Positions 8,494 through 18,809 are shown, numbered from the stretch's first letter. The stretch is DNA of 64,000 nucleotides from Bacillus timonensis (GCF_000285535.1 NZ_HE610986.1:1091671-1155670), one strand, 5' to 3'. The notes: a model not told the origin generated them from the letters alone. Numbers and translations are program-made.

Positions 8494-8545
8494 TAAAAGG
8501 AGGCATCCCTTCGCTACATAAAAGTAACGAGGAGCTGCCTCCTAC
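8494..8545 (-). terminator. Terminator of the parMR operon
   Basis: A long interrupted stem has outer arms AAAGGAGGCA and TGCCTCCT and inner arms GTAGCGA / CGTTAC. On the minus strand it is followed by T residues and lies directly after the parR-like gene. Confidence 0.7.
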
Positions 8546-8557
8546 AATTTAATTTTA

Positions 8558-9163
8558 TTACTTATTCATCGCAGAAAGGAAATCTCCTAAGAGGCTGTCT
8601 AAATCCGCCTCTCCAGAATCCTTTTCGTCTTCAAACGGTTCGTCTTGCTTTGCAGTTTCCCAGTTAAAATTAGCTAAATCATCATCGTAGCTGGTTTCAT
8701 CACTAGCTGTGGCTACTTCTTCAAAGGATGGTGACGGACCTTCCTCACTGTTACGCTCAATTATTTGCTCCTTCACCGGCACTTCTTCTTGAAGATACAA
8801 AGCTTCATCTAAGTCGATAGATTTGCTATTTAACGAGGCTAGTAGTGAAGTCGCACGCACTGGATCTGCCAAAAGATGATAAATAATACTCCCTAGTAAG
8901 GCTTGAGAATGCTCGTGCTTTAACCAATTGCGCTGGGATTTGCTTAGTGATTGGGGGAGTGGAACGGAAATTACCTCCCGTTCCCTTGAATAAGACTGAC
9001 CAACTCCCTGCAAGACAAACTCAGCAATTTTACTTGAAAAATTTCTACGTTCTGTTTCCTTAAGCTTTTGAAGATGTTTTAATAAATGGTCAGGTGTATC
9101 GGATGGTACTCGAAAAGATATTGCTTGGCCCCTCTTCACCTCTATTGAGGTTGACTTTTTCAT
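8558..9163 (-). CDS. parR: ParR-like centromere-binding adaptor
   Basis: It has 201 residues. The N-terminal about 55 residues read like a ribbon-helix-helix DNA-binding domain (QAISFRVPSDTPDHLLKHL ... SSKIAEFVLQGV), as in ParR proteins. A middle helical part follows, then a very acidic tail (about 130-201) ending DLDSLLGDFLSAMNK. In ParMRC systems the C-terminal helix of ParR docks onto the end of the ParM filament, so this tail is the likely ParM contact. The gene lies 22 bp after parM in the same transcript. Identity is inferred from position and domain pattern; similarity to characterised ParR proteins is weak, as usual. Confidence 0.65.
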   Translation of the reverse strand: MKKSTSIEVKRGQAISFRVPSDTPDHLLKHLQKLKETERRNFSSKIAEFVLQGVGQSYSREREVISVPLPQSLSKSQRNWLKHEHSQALLGSIIYHLLADPVRATSLLASLNSKSIDLDEALYLQEEVPVKEQIIERNSEEGPSPSFEEVATASDETSYDDDLANFNWETAKQDEPFEDEKDSGEADLDSLLGDFLSAMNK

Positions 9164-9185
9164 AGGATCACCTTGTCACCTTATC

Positions 9186-10358
9186 TTATTTTTTTACCGG
9201 TTCTTGTGGTACCTTTTGCTTCTCATTCTTTTTCACATAATCAGTAATGAGTTTATAATAAGCATTCGCCATCATCCAAATGCTCTCCTTCTCATCTTCA
9301 AAGAATTCAATATTATATCCATCTAGGTTATTATTTAATGTTTTGAGATAATCCTTTAAAACAATAGACCCTCCACCAACAAAATAGCAAATTTCAGTTT
9401 GTGAATTTTTCAACCAAACATTGCGCAGTAAGCGATATTGCTTTTTCGCTAATTCAAGTAGGATGCGATCTGTTATATCATGAACGCTTGTCCGACTTCC
9501 TTTTACCATAATGTGATTTCGGTTATTTTTTCTTGTGATAATGTCTACAACATCTCGGCGGCTATCCAATTCTATTCCGTGTTTGGAACGAATTTCTTCT
9601 CTAATGGCCTCTAACGATTCAGATACCCCGAGGTTAAAACCTTGAGCCTTATCATCATCAACGGTACGGTTTCGAATCACCGCAATATCCGTCGAAAGAC
9701 CACCAATATCTTGAATTAAAATTCGCTTATCAATTAAATCTTTATTTATTACCTTTAGATTATTGTCCATTACAAGATTAATATAAGCGGCAAACCCTTC
9801 TGGGTAGATTTTAACTTCATTAAATTTTATGTTTACCTTTAACCCCTGGTATTTCGGCGTTACAAGAAATTCCACTTGGTGTACGGAACCTGTTAGTTTG
9901 GAACGGTACCCGGCATCTTTACCTTCCTTTACTTCTCGCAGTGGAAGGCCTGTTCCCAAAGTATAATTAGCATCTATGACATTTTTTGCACGTGGGAAAG
10001 AAGTTGCATTCTCTTCTCTTACTGCGTCTAATGCCAATGTAGCAAAAAGCATAATTAAGGTTTGGTCTTCATCGGATTTACTGCTTCCTGGGTCCAACTC
10101 TGATGCACCGCCACTCTTAGTAGCCAAATTCCCTATCCGATATATAGCATTATTTTCCTTTAGGGCAGGGGAATGTACTCTAATATGAATCCCTTCAAGA
10201 GGGTCCTTGCTATTTAATTCTTCAATTCCTATTACAGGTCGATCCTCGGTATCTCTTGCAATAATATTAGGTATATTTAATTCGTACTCTAGTCCCCCAA
10301 AAATGGCCTTAACTGAGTCATTACCAACATCAACTGCTGCAATTCTAGATATAGACAT
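9186..10358 (-). CDS. parM: ParM/StbA-family actin-like segregation ATPase
   Basis: This 390-residue member of the actin/Hsp70 ATPase superfamily keeps the family nucleotide-binding motifs. Phosphate-1 is AAVDVGNDSVKAIFG (residues 8-22), phosphate-2 is ILIQDIGGLSTDIAVI near residue 217, and the adenosine motif is ICYFVGGGSIVLKDY near residue 325. ParM forms dynamic filaments that push DNA copies apart when capped by ParR bound at parC. Here it sits in chromosomal context between an rlmI-like gene and proBA with no replication gene nearby. An iteron array that fits parC lies directly upstream. The family is clear; the cargo is unknown. Confidence 0.88.
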   Translation of the reverse strand: MSISRIAAVDVGNDSVKAIFGGLEYELNIPNIIARDTEDRPVIGIEELNSKDPLEGIHIRVHSPALKENNAIYRIGNLATKSGGASELDPGSSKSDEDQTLIMLFATLALDAVREENATSFPRAKNVIDANYTLGTGLPLREVKEGKDAGYRSKLTGSVHQVEFLVTPKYQGLKVNIKFNEVKIYPEGFAAYINLVMDNNLKVINKDLIDKRILIQDIGGLSTDIAVIRNRTVDDDKAQGFNLGVSESLEAIREEIRSKHGIELDSRRDVVDIITRKNNRNHIMVKGSRTSVHDITDRILLELAKKQYRLLRNVWLKNSQTEICYFVGGGSIVLKDYLKTLNNNLDGYNIEFFEDEKESIWMMANAYYKLITDYVKKNEKQKVPQEPVKK

Positions 10359-10466
10359 TCAAACATCATCCCTTTTCTAATTAGTAGATTTTTTTATGTA
10401 TGCCTACTAAAAGGGTATAAGAGATTACTAGATTCCACAATGACTCTCACTGAAAAGAAACATAAC

Positions 10467-10642
10467 TGTAAACCTGTAAACACCTTGTAAACATGTCGAT
10501 TTTTGTATACATTTTTGTAAACTTCACATACAAAGTTGTACACATGTTGTTGTTCCGGGATGTATACAGATTTGTAAACATGTAAACGGAAATGTATACA
10601 CCTTGTTTACTTTTTGCATACATGTATACAGATTTGTAAACA
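10467..10642. repeat. parC-like centromere: iterated TGTAWACA repeats
   Basis: About 13 same-orientation copies of an 8-mer close to TGTAAACA or TGTATACA start at 10467, 10475, 10486, 10504, 10516, 10537, 10561, 10573, 10581, 10593, 10615, 10623 and 10635. There is one reverse-oriented variant at 10604. Many spacings are 8 or 11-12 bases, near one helical turn. The array lies immediately upstream of parM, where the parC centromere/operator lies in parMRC plasmid systems. It probably binds ParR and autoregulates the operon. Confidence 0.75.
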
Positions 10643-10653
10643 TCAGAAAATAA

Positions 10654-10691
10654 AAAAGGATGTGACCAAATTAGTTGGAAACATCCCTTTT
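10654..10691 (-). terminator. Terminator of proBA
   Basis: An AAAAGGATGT / ACATCCCTTTT stem is followed by T residues on the minus strand. It begins 14 bp past the proA stop. Confidence 0.7.
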
Positions 10692-10704
10692 ACATAATCA
10701 AAAA

Positions 10705-11949
10705 TTACCTTATTTGCCCATTCCCTCGAATGGTATATTTAGTTGAGGTTAAAGCTGGTAATCCCATTGGCCCACGAGCATGGAGTTTTTGTGTGCTAAT
10801 TCCGATTTCAGCGCCAAATCCAAATTCAAATCCATCTGTAAAACGAGTTGACGCATTGTGGTAAACCGCCGCAGCATCCACTTCTGTAAAAAACTGCTCT
10901 ACATTCTCAACTGATTGAGAAATAATTGCTTCAGAATGCTTCGTTCCATATTTATTAATATGAGTAATAGCCTCGTCAACGTTTTCAACGACTTTTAACG
11001 CAACTTCTAGCCCTAAAAATTCAGTTCCCCAGTCTTCCTCTTTAGCAGGTATAATATCCATCCCTACTTGTTGGACTGCCTCATCGCCATGAATTTGAAC
11101 ATCCTTCGTTTGTAAGGCTGTTACTAAGTCAATCAGATGGTTTGAAGCCCAATCCTTATGCACAAGAACCGTTTCAATCGCATTACAAACAGAAGGACGT
11201 TGGATTTTTGCATTAATCGCAATCTCAATTGCCATCTTTGGATCAGCTGTTTCATCGATATATACATGGCAATTACCCGCCCCTGTTTCTAATACAGGAA
11301 CTGTCGAGTTTTGGACAACCGTCTGGATCAACTTTGCTCCACCGCGTGGAATTAACACATCAAGATACTCATTTAACTTGAACATCTCAGATGCTGTTTC
11401 TCGACTTGTATCCTCTAGTAATTGAACAGCCTCAATAGGTAGATTTGTCAGTTCAAGCGCATGTTGAATCACTTTCACTATCGCTTTATTTGAGTGGATT
11501 GCTGTTGAGCTACCACGGAGCAATACCGCATTCCCCGTTTTTAGACAAAGACTTGATGCGTCGACTGTCACATTCGGCCTTGCCTCATAGATCATTCCGA
11601 TTACCCCAAGAGGAACGCGAACTTGTGCAATCTTAAGGCCATTTGGACGTTCCCATTCTTCTAATAATTGTCCAATTGGATCTTCAAGTTTTGTTAACTG
11701 AATAAGAGCATCTGCCATATCTTGAATACGCTGTTCATTTAACTTTAGGCGGTCAAGCAAGGATTCACTCATTCCATTTTCTTTCCCAGCCTGTAAATCT
11801 TTGTTGTTTTCTCCCAAAATAAATCCCTGTTCTTTCATTAACTGTTCTGAAATCACAGTAAGTGCCTTATTTTTTTGTTCAGTTGTTACTTTTGCTAGAC
11901 TAGCCGCTGCGGCTTTTGCCTTTTTCGCTTTTTGTATTAACTCACTCAT
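10705..11949 (-). CDS. proA: Gamma-glutamyl phosphate reductase
   Basis: The 414 residues match the usual ProA length of about 415. The enzyme makes glutamate-5-semialdehyde from gamma-glutamyl phosphate with NADPH, the second step of proline synthesis. The aldehyde-dehydrogenase-superfamily fold is evident: [28 protein letters not shown] for the cofactor, [16 protein letters not shown] with the catalytic Cys, and the C-terminal [23 protein letters not shown] chose the ATG at 11949 ([12 protein letters not shown]) because AGAGGAG lies about 7 nt upstream; the frame extends 21 codons further without support. It overlaps proB by 8 bp, implying translational coupling. Confidence 0.95.
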   Translation of the reverse strand: MSELIQKAKKAKAAAASLAKVTTEQKNKALTVISEQLMKEQGFILGENNKDLQAGKENGMSESLLDRLKLNEQRIQDMADALIQLTKLEDPIGQLLEEWERPNGLKIAQVRVPLGVIGMIYEARPNVTVDASSLCLKTGNAVLLRGSSTAIHSNKAIVKVIQHALELTNLPIEAVQLLEDTSRETASEMFKLNEYLDVLIPRGGAKLIQTVVQNSTVPVLETGAGNCHVYIDETADPKMAIEIAINAKIQRPSVCNAIETVLVHKDWASNHLIDLVTALQTKDVQIHGDEAVQQVGMDIIPAKEEDWGTEFLGLEVALKVVENVDEAITHINKYGTKHSEAIISQSVENVEQFFTEVDAAAVYHNASTRFTDGFEFGFGAEIGISTQKLHARGPMGLPALTSTKYTIRGNGQIR

Positions 11950-13081
11950 ACTTAACTCTCCTCTCTTTTTGACTAACCCAATTATCTCTATGAATGACAA
12001 CCCTTTGATCACTATTTGCTTTTATCATCGCGTTTGTGCTCGATAATCCCTTTATTTCTAGTAATTGTTCAGAGGAAAAATTCACTTTTCCTTTTCCGAT
12101 AATATCTCCCTTTAGGTTTACAACCTCAACTACGTCATTAACCCTGAAATTACCCGTAATGTTTGTAACCCCTGCAGGAAGAAGGCTCTTTCCTTGTCTT
12201 AAAATAGCTGCTGCGGCTCCTTGATCAACCTCAATTTTTCCACTTGGAATGGAATGTAGGGCAAGCCACTGTTTTGATGTATTCATACCAGGAATTGAGG
12301 AGTTTCCTATATAAGTCCCATCCCCTTTTCCAATAAGAATATCAACAAACTTTTCTTCTCCAGTGCCGGATCCAATAAACACTTTAACCCCGAGACCTAC
12401 TGCCGTTTGCGCTGCCTTAATTTTGGACTTCATCCCACCAGTACCAACTTTTGAACCCTCTTCAGAAGCTCCACTTAATAATTCATCATGAATATCTTCA
12501 AGGAAGTTGTATCTTTTTGCATCAGGATGTGTACGAGGATTTTGATCGTATATGCCATTTACATCCGTAATTATAATCAAAAAGTCTGCATGAACTAGAC
12601 CACTCACAAGTGCGGATAACATGTCGTTATCTCCAAAATTCAACTCTTCTAACGACACAGAATCATTTTCATTAATAATGGGTACAACATTTCGTTTAAG
12701 CAATTCAGATAGAGTTGCATATGCATTGTTATATTGATCCTTATATAAAAAATTTTGCCTTGTTAACAATAGCTGTGCTGCAACAACCCCATGTTTTTTA
12801 AATTCTTCCGTGTATCCTCTTAACAATAGCCCTTGGCCGACTGCTGCAGCTGCCTGCTTGCCCGCAATTGTTTTAGGACGGGAAGAATAGCCAAGGTCCA
12901 TAAACCCGGCTGCAACAGCGCCTGATGAAATGAGAATGACATCATGCCCAAGTTCCTTCAATCGTGCAATTGCATCAACATGCTCACGCAACTTCTCAAT
13001 ACTAAGACCACCATTTTGATTCGTTAAAGAACTACTCCCTATTTTGACAACAATTCGTTTCTTCTTCACTTCATTCACCAC
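11942..13081 (-). CDS. proB: Glutamate 5-kinase
   Basis: It has 379 residues: an amino-acid kinase domain ([12 protein letters not shown] at the start, [50 protein letters not shown]) and a C-terminal PUA domain (about 285-379). ProB phosphorylates glutamate in the first, committed step of proline synthesis. The kinase domain is usually feedback-inhibited by proline. The gene heads proBA and lies downstream of a proline T-box leader, so expression should also respond to uncharged tRNA-Pro. Confidence 0.95.
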   Translation of the reverse strand: MVNEVKKKRIVVKIGSSSLTNQNGGLSIEKLREHVDAIARLKELGHDVILISSGAVAAGFMDLGYSSRPKTIAGKQAAAAVGQGLLLRGYTEEFKKHGVVAAQLLLTRQNFLYKDQYNNAYATLSELLKRNVVPIINENDSVSLEELNFGDNDMLSALVSGLVHADFLIIITDVNGIYDQNPRTHPDAKRYNFLEDIHDELLSGASEEGSKVGTGGMKSKIKAAQTAVGLGVKVFIGSGTGEEKFVDILIGKGDGTYIGNSSIPGMNTSKQWLALHSIPSGKIEVDQGAAAAILRQGKSLLPAGVTNITGNFRVNDVVEVVNLKGDIIGKGKVNFSSEQLLEIKGLSSTNAMIKANSDQRVVIHRDNWVSQKERRVKYE

Positions 13082-13239
13082 CTACTATTGCTATATAATA
13101 AATACACCTTGGTGCATTTGCTCCAGTCCTTTTCAATCTTGCCCTGGAAAATTCTTTTAAAAATCTGTGACATCCGCGGGAGGCATTTATTTTATTTAGT
13201 TGAGCTAGAACCCATTAATAAAATAAAAAGGCCCTTCCA

Positions 13240-13500
13240 TCCCTATAAAAAGGACGAAAAGACCATTATCTTTCGTGGTACCACCTTTATTGATACTCTG
13301 AATCCCTTCAAAGTACCCACTCAATACCTTTAACGCAGGTAGCGGTTAGGTTTTGCCTAACAGTTCAAGGGACAGGTTCAATAGCATTGCAGGCGCGTAA
13401 AATCTTTCAGCCGATGAATTTTACTCTCTTTTACCTGAGGACTATTTACTAGTTCCCTATCATTACTTTCATTATATAAACGTTGTCCGTAACTATCATT
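13240..13500 (-). ncRNA. T-box leader (tRNA-Pro responsive) upstream of proBA
   Basis: On the minus strand the hallmark T-box AAAGGTGGTACCACG lies at 13273-13287. It is followed by a terminator stem ACGAAAGA / TCTTTTCGT with a T run (13251-13275). About 90 bases 5' of it, a stem-I strand carries GAACCTG, whose CCT at 13374-13376 is in the specifier position and reads proline. An AGTA word on the opposite strand of the loop also fits. Uncharged tRNA-Pro should stabilise the antiterminator and switch proBA on. Exact ends are approximate. The 160 bp between terminator and proB shows nothing else. Confidence 0.85.
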
Positions 13501-13519
13501 TACATTATAGATTACGAAT

Positions 13520-13548
13520 ATTATGAATCAAATTTGTTGCTATGTCAA
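13520..13548 (-). promoter_or_regulatory. Sigma-A promoter of the T-box/proBA unit
   Basis: TTGACA (13543-13548) and CATAAT (13520-13525) on the minus strand are separated by 17 bases. Transcription would begin just before the T-box leader. Confidence 0.65.
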
Positions 13549-13620
13549 TGTGCTAATTGATAATTTGAAATAAAGAATGGGAATAGAATTTTTTCGCCTA
13601 AAAAAGTAAATACTATTCAA

Positions 13621-13671
13621 TTATAATTATTGTTGCATTTCCGTTGACATAAATAATAATGTCTATATAAT
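13621..13671 (+). promoter_or_regulatory. PerR-like box and sigma-A promoter of ahpCF
   Basis: TTATAATTATTGTTG (13621-13635) matches the first half and centre of the PerR box (TTATAATNATTATAA) and is degenerate in the second half. It sits just before TTGACA (13644-13649), a 16-base spacer and TATAAT (13666-13671). Peroxide-sensing PerR control of ahpCF is known in Bacillus. The site is inferred from sequence. Confidence 0.6.
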
Positions 13672-13760
13672 AATTAGTATAAACAAGTAATAATTATAGA
13701 TTTTTAGTCAATAATACTAATAATCTATTTTTAAATATTTTCATATTGGAGGAATTTAGT

Positions 13761-14324
13761 ATGTCACTTATTGGAAAAGAAGTACTACCATTCACAGCAC
13801 AAGCTTACAAAAATGGTGATTTTATCGAAGTAACAGAGCAGGATTTTAAAGGTCATTGGACTGTAGTTTGCTTCTACCCTGCAGACTTCACTTTCGTTTG
13901 TCCAACTGAATTAGAAGATTTACAAAATCAATACCCAGCACTACAAGAACTTGGTGTAGAAGTATTCTCTGTTTCTAGAGACTCTCACTTTACACATAAA
14001 GCATGGCATGATTCATCAGAAGCAATTGGTAAAATTACGTATGCAATGATTGGTGACCCTGCTCACGTTCTATCTTCTAACTTTGATGTACTAAGAGAAG
14101 GCGAAGGTGCTGCTGACCGTGGTACATTCATCATTGACCCAGACGGCGTGATTCAAGCTGTTGAAATCAATGCAGATGGTATTGGCCGGGACGCTAGCCA
14201 ATTAATTGATAAAATTAAAGCTGCACAATATGTAAGAAACAATCCTGGTGAAGTTTGCCCAGCAAAATGGAAAGAAGGCGACGAAACACTTAAGCCTAGC
14301 CTAGACCTTGTAGGTAAAATTTAA
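13761..14324 (+). CDS. ahpC: Alkyl hydroperoxide reductase subunit C (2-Cys peroxiredoxin)
   Basis: This 187-residue AhpC-type peroxiredoxin reduces H2O2, organic peroxides and peroxynitrite. The peroxidatic Cys47 lies in [13 protein letters not shown] and the resolving Cys166 in GEVCPAKW; an [14 protein letters not shown] segment is also typical. The start at ATG 13761 is set by GGAGG 9 nt upstream; an earlier in-frame TTG overlaps the ribosome site. It is followed after 12 bp by ahpF, its reductant, in one transcript. Confidence 0.97.
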   Translation: MSLIGKEVLPFTAQAYKNGDFIEVTEQDFKGHWTVVCFYPADFTFVCPTELEDLQNQYPALQELGVEVFSVSRDSHFTHKAWHDSSEAIGKITYAMIGDPAHVLSSNFDVLREGEGAADRGTFIIDPDGVIQAVEINADGIGRDASQLIDKIKAAQYVRNNPGEVCPAKWKEGDETLKPSLDLVGKI

Positions 14325-14336
14325 GGGGTGCTTTAA

Positions 14337-15917
14337 ATGTTATTAGATGCAGATATTAAGCAACAATTAGCGCAATATCTTCAACTTCTAGAAAATGATG
14401 TACTGCTAAAAGTCAGTGCAGGCTCCGATAAAGTTTCAAAGGACATGCTGTCACTCGTTGATGAGTTGACAGCAATGTCTTCTAAAATCAAAGTTGAGCG
14501 TACTGAATTAAAGAGAACGCCGAGTTTCAGTGTAAATCGTGTTGGTGAAGATTCTGGGGTAACATTTGCTGGTATCCCACTTGGACATGAATTTACATCA
14601 TTTGTGTTAGCTCTCTTGCAAGTAAGTGGAAGAGCTCCGAAGGTCGATCAAAAGCTAATTGACCAAATCAAAAATATCAAAGGTGAATATCACTTTGAAT
14701 CCTATATTAGCCTAAGTTGCCACAACTGTCCTGATGTTGTACAAGCATTAAACGTAATGAGTGTACTAAACCCTGGTATAACACACACAATGATTGACGG
14801 GGCTGCTTTCAAAGAGGAAGTTGAAAGTAAAGATATCATGGCAGTACCAACAGTATTCTTAAATGGAGAATCATTTGGTAGCGGTCGTATGTCATTAGAG
14901 GAAATCCTTTCAAAAGTTGGAAGTACTCCAGATGCATCCGAATTTGCTGATAAAGATCCATATGATGTTCTTGTTGTTGGAGGCGGACCTGCAGGTGCCA
15001 GTGCAGCAGTTTATGCAGCACGTAAAGGCATTCGTACAGGTATTGTTGCTGAACGTTTTGGCGGCCAGATTATGGATACGCTTGGCATTGAGAACTTTAT
15101 CAGTGTTAAGCGCACTGAAGGTCCTAAGCTCGCAGCAAGCCTTGAAGAACATGTAAAAGAATATGATGTTGATGTAATGAATCTTCAACGTGCAAAACGA
15201 ATTGAAAAGAAAGACCTTGTTGAGATTGAACTGGAGAACGGTGCTGTTCTAAAGAGTAAAACCGTAATCCTTTCAACTGGTGCTCGTTGGCGTAATGTCA
15301 ATGTACCAGGTGAAGCTGAGTTCAAGAACAAAGGTGTAGCATATTGTCCGCACTGTGATGGTCCGTTGTTTGCAGGCAAAGATGTTGCCGTTATTGGTGG
15401 CGGTAATTCTGGTGTTGAAGCCGCAATTGACCTTGCAGGCATCGTGAAACATGTAACAGTTCTTGAATTTAACTCAGAGCTCAAAGCAGACACTGTACTA
15501 CAAAACCGTCTTTTCAGTCTTTCAAATGTAACAGTTATTACGAATGCTCAAACTAGTGAAATTACTGGTACTGACAAAGTAAATGGTATTACTTACGTTG
15601 ACCGTGAAACGAAAGAAGAACACCATATTGAATTACAAGGTGTATTTGTTCAAATCGGCCTTGTGCCAAATACGGATTGGCTTGGTGACACAATCGAACG
15701 TAATCGAATGGGTGAGATTGTCGTTGATAACCATGGTGCAACAAATGTACCTGGTGTATTTGCTGCTGGAGACTGTACGAATAGTCCTTATAAGCAAATC
15801 ATCATTTCAATGGGATCAGGTGCTACCGCATCATTAAGCGCATTTGACTACATCATCCGAAACGATTGGGATACAATTGCTGATGAGGCTGAACAAAAAA
15901 CATTAGTACATCAATAA
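14337..15917 (+). CDS. ahpF: Alkyl hydroperoxide reductase subunit F
   Basis: It is a 526-residue FAD protein that passes electrons from NADH to AhpC. The N-terminal tandem thioredoxin-fold domain carries Cys128-x-x-Cys131 (SCHNCPD). Then come the FAD motif [12 protein letters not shown] (from 213), the redox-active CPHC pair (Cys337, Cys340), the NAD motif [11 protein letters not shown] and the C-terminal FAD motif [15 protein letters not shown]. All catalytic cysteines are present and the length is normal. AAGGGG precedes the ATG. Confidence 0.97.
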   Translation: MLLDADIKQQLAQYLQLLENDVLLKVSAGSDKVSKDMLSLVDELTAMSSKIKVERTELKRTPSFSVNRVGEDSGVTFAGIPLGHEFTSFVLALLQVSGRAPKVDQKLIDQIKNIKGEYHFESYISLSCHNCPDVVQALNVMSVLNPGITHTMIDGAAFKEEVESKDIMAVPTVFLNGESFGSGRMSLEEILSKVGSTPDASEFADKDPYDVLVVGGGPAGASAAVYAARKGIRTGIVAERFGGQIMDTLGIENFISVKRTEGPKLAASLEEHVKEYDVDVMNLQRAKRIEKKDLVEIELENGAVLKSKTVILSTGARWRNVNVPGEAEFKNKGVAYCPHCDGPLFAGKDVAVIGGGNSGVEAAIDLAGIVKHVTVLEFNSELKADTVLQNRLFSLSNVTVITNAQTSEITGTDKVNGITYVDRETKEEHHIELQGVFVQIGLVPNTDWLGDTIERNRMGEIVVDNHGATNVPGVFAAGDCTNSPYKQIIISMGSGATASLSAFDYIIRNDWDTIADEAEQKTLVHQ

Positions 15918-15933
15918 AATCAATTAATATACG

Positions 15934-15972
15934 AAAGTCACTTTATTACCTTACCGGTAGCAAAGTGACTTT
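15934..15972 (+). terminator. Terminator of ahpCF
   Basis: Perfect 11-bp arms AAAGTCACTTT and AAAGTGACTTT are followed by T residues, 16 bp after ahpF. Confidence 0.85.
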
Positions 15973-16061
15973 TTTTACCAATATGGACAAAAGAAAAGGT
16001 AAGAGCATTCTAATAAACGCTCTTACCTTTTATATGTGTTTGAATATTTAGGACATCCCTT

Positions 16062-17537
16062 TTATTCATGATGTGTATTATGCTCATTGTCTTTTTGCGG
16101 TAATGTGGTCTGTGCTTGTGACTCTGTACCAGGTTCAACCAATAAAAATTGACCCATCATACCTTCGTCTTCATGACGCAATAAATGGCAGTGATACATG
16201 TACGGGACATGAGGGTCTGGATAGTTACCAAACTCTACTACAAGTCTAACCTTTGATCCATTTGGAATAAACACAGTATCCTTTCTACCTCTTTCATACT
16301 CTGAAGGTTCCTTATCATTTATGTCCAAAATTCGGAAAGCCGCATTATGAATATGGAAATTATGAGACCAACCAAAATTATTAATTTCCCAAATTTCCGT
16401 TGTACCGGCTGGAACAATTTCATCAATCCGATTCATATCCATTAATTTGTCATTAATCTTATTCTCCATAGTTAACTTAAATTGACGAACAGGTGCATCC
16501 TTTGGCGCCACGATTGGTGGAACGGTTGAAAGCTGACCATCTATTGGTATAGTTTCTGTTAATTCAGAAGCTACTACAATCTTTAATAAATCAAACTCTC
16601 CATTATCGATTCCATTATTTCCGCTAAAACTGTGGAGAATAGCTTCCTCTCCAGGTTTGAAATCAACAACAATTTCTGCACGTTCTCCAGGACTTAACAT
16701 CAAACGTTCCATTGTTACGGATTCTTGTAAGAGCCCTGCATCATTGGCGACAAGTTTAAAAGAACGACCATCGGTAAAGCCGAAATGATATGCTCTTGCA
16801 TTCGAACCATTCAACAATCGAAAGCGAACCTGACTTGAAGTCACTTCTAAATAAGGGTCATATGTTCCGTTCACTAGTATTTCATCACCAAGTGTGCCAA
16901 AAATCCCTTCTTTATCCTCTTTCATTTGACCATCACTCGTAAACAATTTATCTTGTATAATAAGTGGAATATCATCTACACCATAAGATGTGGGTAATTT
17001 TTTCGAGTCTTCATCCTCAATAATAAACATGCCAGCTAGTCCTTTGTATACATGCTGTGCTGTTTTTCCATGTAAGTGAGGATGGTACCATGTAGTTGCA
17101 GACGGTTGGTCAATTGTCCAATGCGGTGTCCATGTCTCCCCTGCTTCAATCATTTGGTGTGGACCTCCATCCATTACGGCTGGCAATCTCATTCCATGCC
17201 AATGTAAAGTGGACGTCTCTTCTAGATTATTAACAACATTAAAGGAAACCTTGTCCCCGCGAGAAGCCCTAATGGTTGGACCTAAATATGTCCCATTTAT
17301 TCCAAATGTGTCAGACATTTTCCCTGGTAATAATTCTGTGGTTCCTGCTTGCATGGTTAATGTAAAGTTTTTTGTACCGTCAGCTTCTATTGTAGGTTCT
17401 GCAAGTGGTGGGATATTTAATGCTTGTGTAAATTCTAGCTTTCCTACATTTGTGACGTCTTCCTCCTTGCCACAACCTGCCAAACTAATTATAAGTAACG
17501 TCATTAGTAGCGCAAAAAATCTATTATATGATTTCAA
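16062..17537 (-). CDS. Multicopper oxidase lipoprotein
   Basis: This 491-residue secreted lipoprotein has signal peptide ...LLIISLAGC with lipobox Cys22. Three cupredoxin domains follow. The copper motifs are all intact: HWHG (112-115), WYHPHLHG (150-157), HNFHIHNAAF, and the C-terminal YHCHLLRHEDEGMM that binds the type-1 and trinuclear coppers. It should couple oxidation of a phenolic, metal or cuprous substrate to O2 reduction outside the membrane. The Met- and His-rich tail might aid Cu(I) oxidation. It starts at TTG behind AAGGGG. No copper chaperone or exporter is adjacent, so the role (copper tolerance versus laccase-like) is open. Confidence 0.88.
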   Translation of the reverse strand: MKSYNRFFALLMTLLIISLAGCGKEEDVTNVGKLEFTQALNIPPLAEPTIEADGTKNFTLTMQAGTTELLPGKMSDTFGINGTYLGPTIRASRGDKVSFNVVNNLEETSTLHWHGMRLPAVMDGGPHQMIEAGETWTPHWTIDQPSATTWYHPHLHGKTAQHVYKGLAGMFIIEDEDSKKLPTSYGVDDIPLIIQDKLFTSDGQMKEDKEGIFGTLGDEILVNGTYDPYLEVTSSQVRFRLLNGSNARAYHFGFTDGRSFKLVANDAGLLQESVTMERLMLSPGERAEIVVDFKPGEEAILHSFSGNNGIDNGEFDLLKIVVASELTETIPIDGQLSTVPPIVAPKDAPVRQFKLTMENKINDKLMDMNRIDEIVPAGTTEIWEINNFGWSHNFHIHNAAFRILDINDKEPSEYERGRKDTVFIPNGSKVRLVVEFGNYPDPHVPYMYHCHLLRHEDEGMMGQFLLVEPGTESQAQTTLPQKDNEHNTHHE

Positions 17538-17803
17538 TTTTTCCCCTTACTTCCTCTCTAACTATTTGGTAGTTTAAGCTCTAAATCTTGCTTCTAGTCT
17601 ATTTTACTATGTTTTTTTCGAGTCCAATTTGAATCACCATATTGTCATAAAATCGCCATATTTTTTTGTAAGGTCTCTCAACATTTCGTCGATTGTTTAT
17701 GTTATTTTCATTCAACCTTCGACAACTTTTATTTAAGCCTTATGGTACTATTCTCACAATGCTAAATTCCTATTATAAAACACCTTAAATAAGGAGGTTT
17801 GTG

Positions 17804-18763
17804 ATGAAAGAAAAAATTGTTCTAATTACAGGTGCCAATTCAGGAATTGGCAAAGCAGCAGCGCTTAAATTCGCCAAAGAGGAATATCAAGTTATTATGG
17901 CTTGCCGTAACATGGAGATTAGTTATGCTGTGCAAAGAGACATTATTGAGACAACTAAAAATAAAGATGTAGATCTAATAGAACTTGATGTTTCCTCTTT
18001 TGATTCCATTCATTCATGTTGCAAGGATTTTAAATCGAAGTACCCGCGACTGGACATTCTGATACATAATGCTGCTTACTTAAATCACGGTGAAACCGAA
18101 TATAAACTAAGTCCAGAGCATATCGAATTGTCATTCGCTACGAATACAATAGGCCCTTTTTTAATGACTCAATTATTAATAGATCACTTATCGAAATCAG
18201 CAGATCCAAGAGTCCTTCATGCTTGTACGACCAATATCAAAAACTTCTTCAATCCTAAGAGGAATATTGAGTTTGACAATTTGCGAGGGGAACATAAGGA
18301 TACACGCCCATATAGCACCTATAAGATGTACGGAGATTCGAAAATGGCGCTATTAATGCTTACCTTTAAAATGGCAGAGGAATATAAAAGACTGGGTATC
18401 AAAGTAAACGCTCTTCAAATAAACCGTGTAAAACTATCAAAAGAAACAATCAACAAGATGAGATCCATCTGGAAAACATTTGCCTATCTACAAAATATCA
18501 CGAACCCTCTTCCAGCAGGCATGGCAGATACCTACTTTCATATTTGCACCTCGAACGAATTTAAACATGTGACAGGACAGCTTATCAATCATAAAAGAGA
18601 AATTGTACATTCAGCAACATCTGAAAAAGGGTTTACCCAATTAAAGAACATATTTGGTTCAACCAGCTATCCAAAATATGCAAAAAACCCACAAAATATC
18701 GCACATATTTGGGGATTGAGCCTATCCCTCACCGAAGACTATATGTCTAAACATATTGTGTAA
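17804..18763 (+). CDS. Short-chain dehydrogenase/reductase (retinol-dehydrogenase-like)
   Basis: It has about 319 residues. A Rossmann fold is shown by the cofactor motif LITGANSGIGKAAA, DVSS for the adenine ring and HNAA in place of NNAG. The catalytic pair is YGDSK (YxxxK). The upstream active-site Ser region reads HACTTNIKN, so Thr may take the place of Ser. The order resembles RDH/WWOX-type SDRs. The C-terminal about 90 residues are longer than a minimal SDR. The substrate is unknown. The start is ATG behind AAGGAGG; a GTG one codon earlier is also possible. It is monocistronic. Confidence 0.8.
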   Translation: MKEKIVLITGANSGIGKAAALKFAKEEYQVIMACRNMEISYAVQRDIIETTKNKDVDLIELDVSSFDSIHSCCKDFKSKYPRLDILIHNAAYLNHGETEYKLSPEHIELSFATNTIGPFLMTQLLIDHLSKSADPRVLHACTTNIKNFFNPKRNIEFDNLRGEHKDTRPYSTYKMYGDSKMALLMLTFKMAEEYKRLGIKVNALQINRVKLSKETINKMRSIWKTFAYLQNITNPLPAGMADTYFHICTSNEFKHVTGQLINHKREIVHSATSEKGFTQLKNIFGSTSYPKYAKNPQNIAHIWGLSLSLTEDYMSKHIV

Positions 18764-18774
18764 ATCCTTTACTA

Positions 18775-18809
18775 AAGCCTAATCCTCGCCATAAGCGCAG
18801 ATTGGGCTT
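18775..18809 (+). terminator. Terminator after the SDR gene
   Basis: An AAGCCTAATC / GATTGGGCTT stem with one G.U pair starts 12 bp after the stop. Confidence 0.65.

Noticed and set aside
14917-15188. Open frames on both strands inside ahpF
   Set aside because: They overlap a full-length, motif-complete ahpF and have no ribosome sites.
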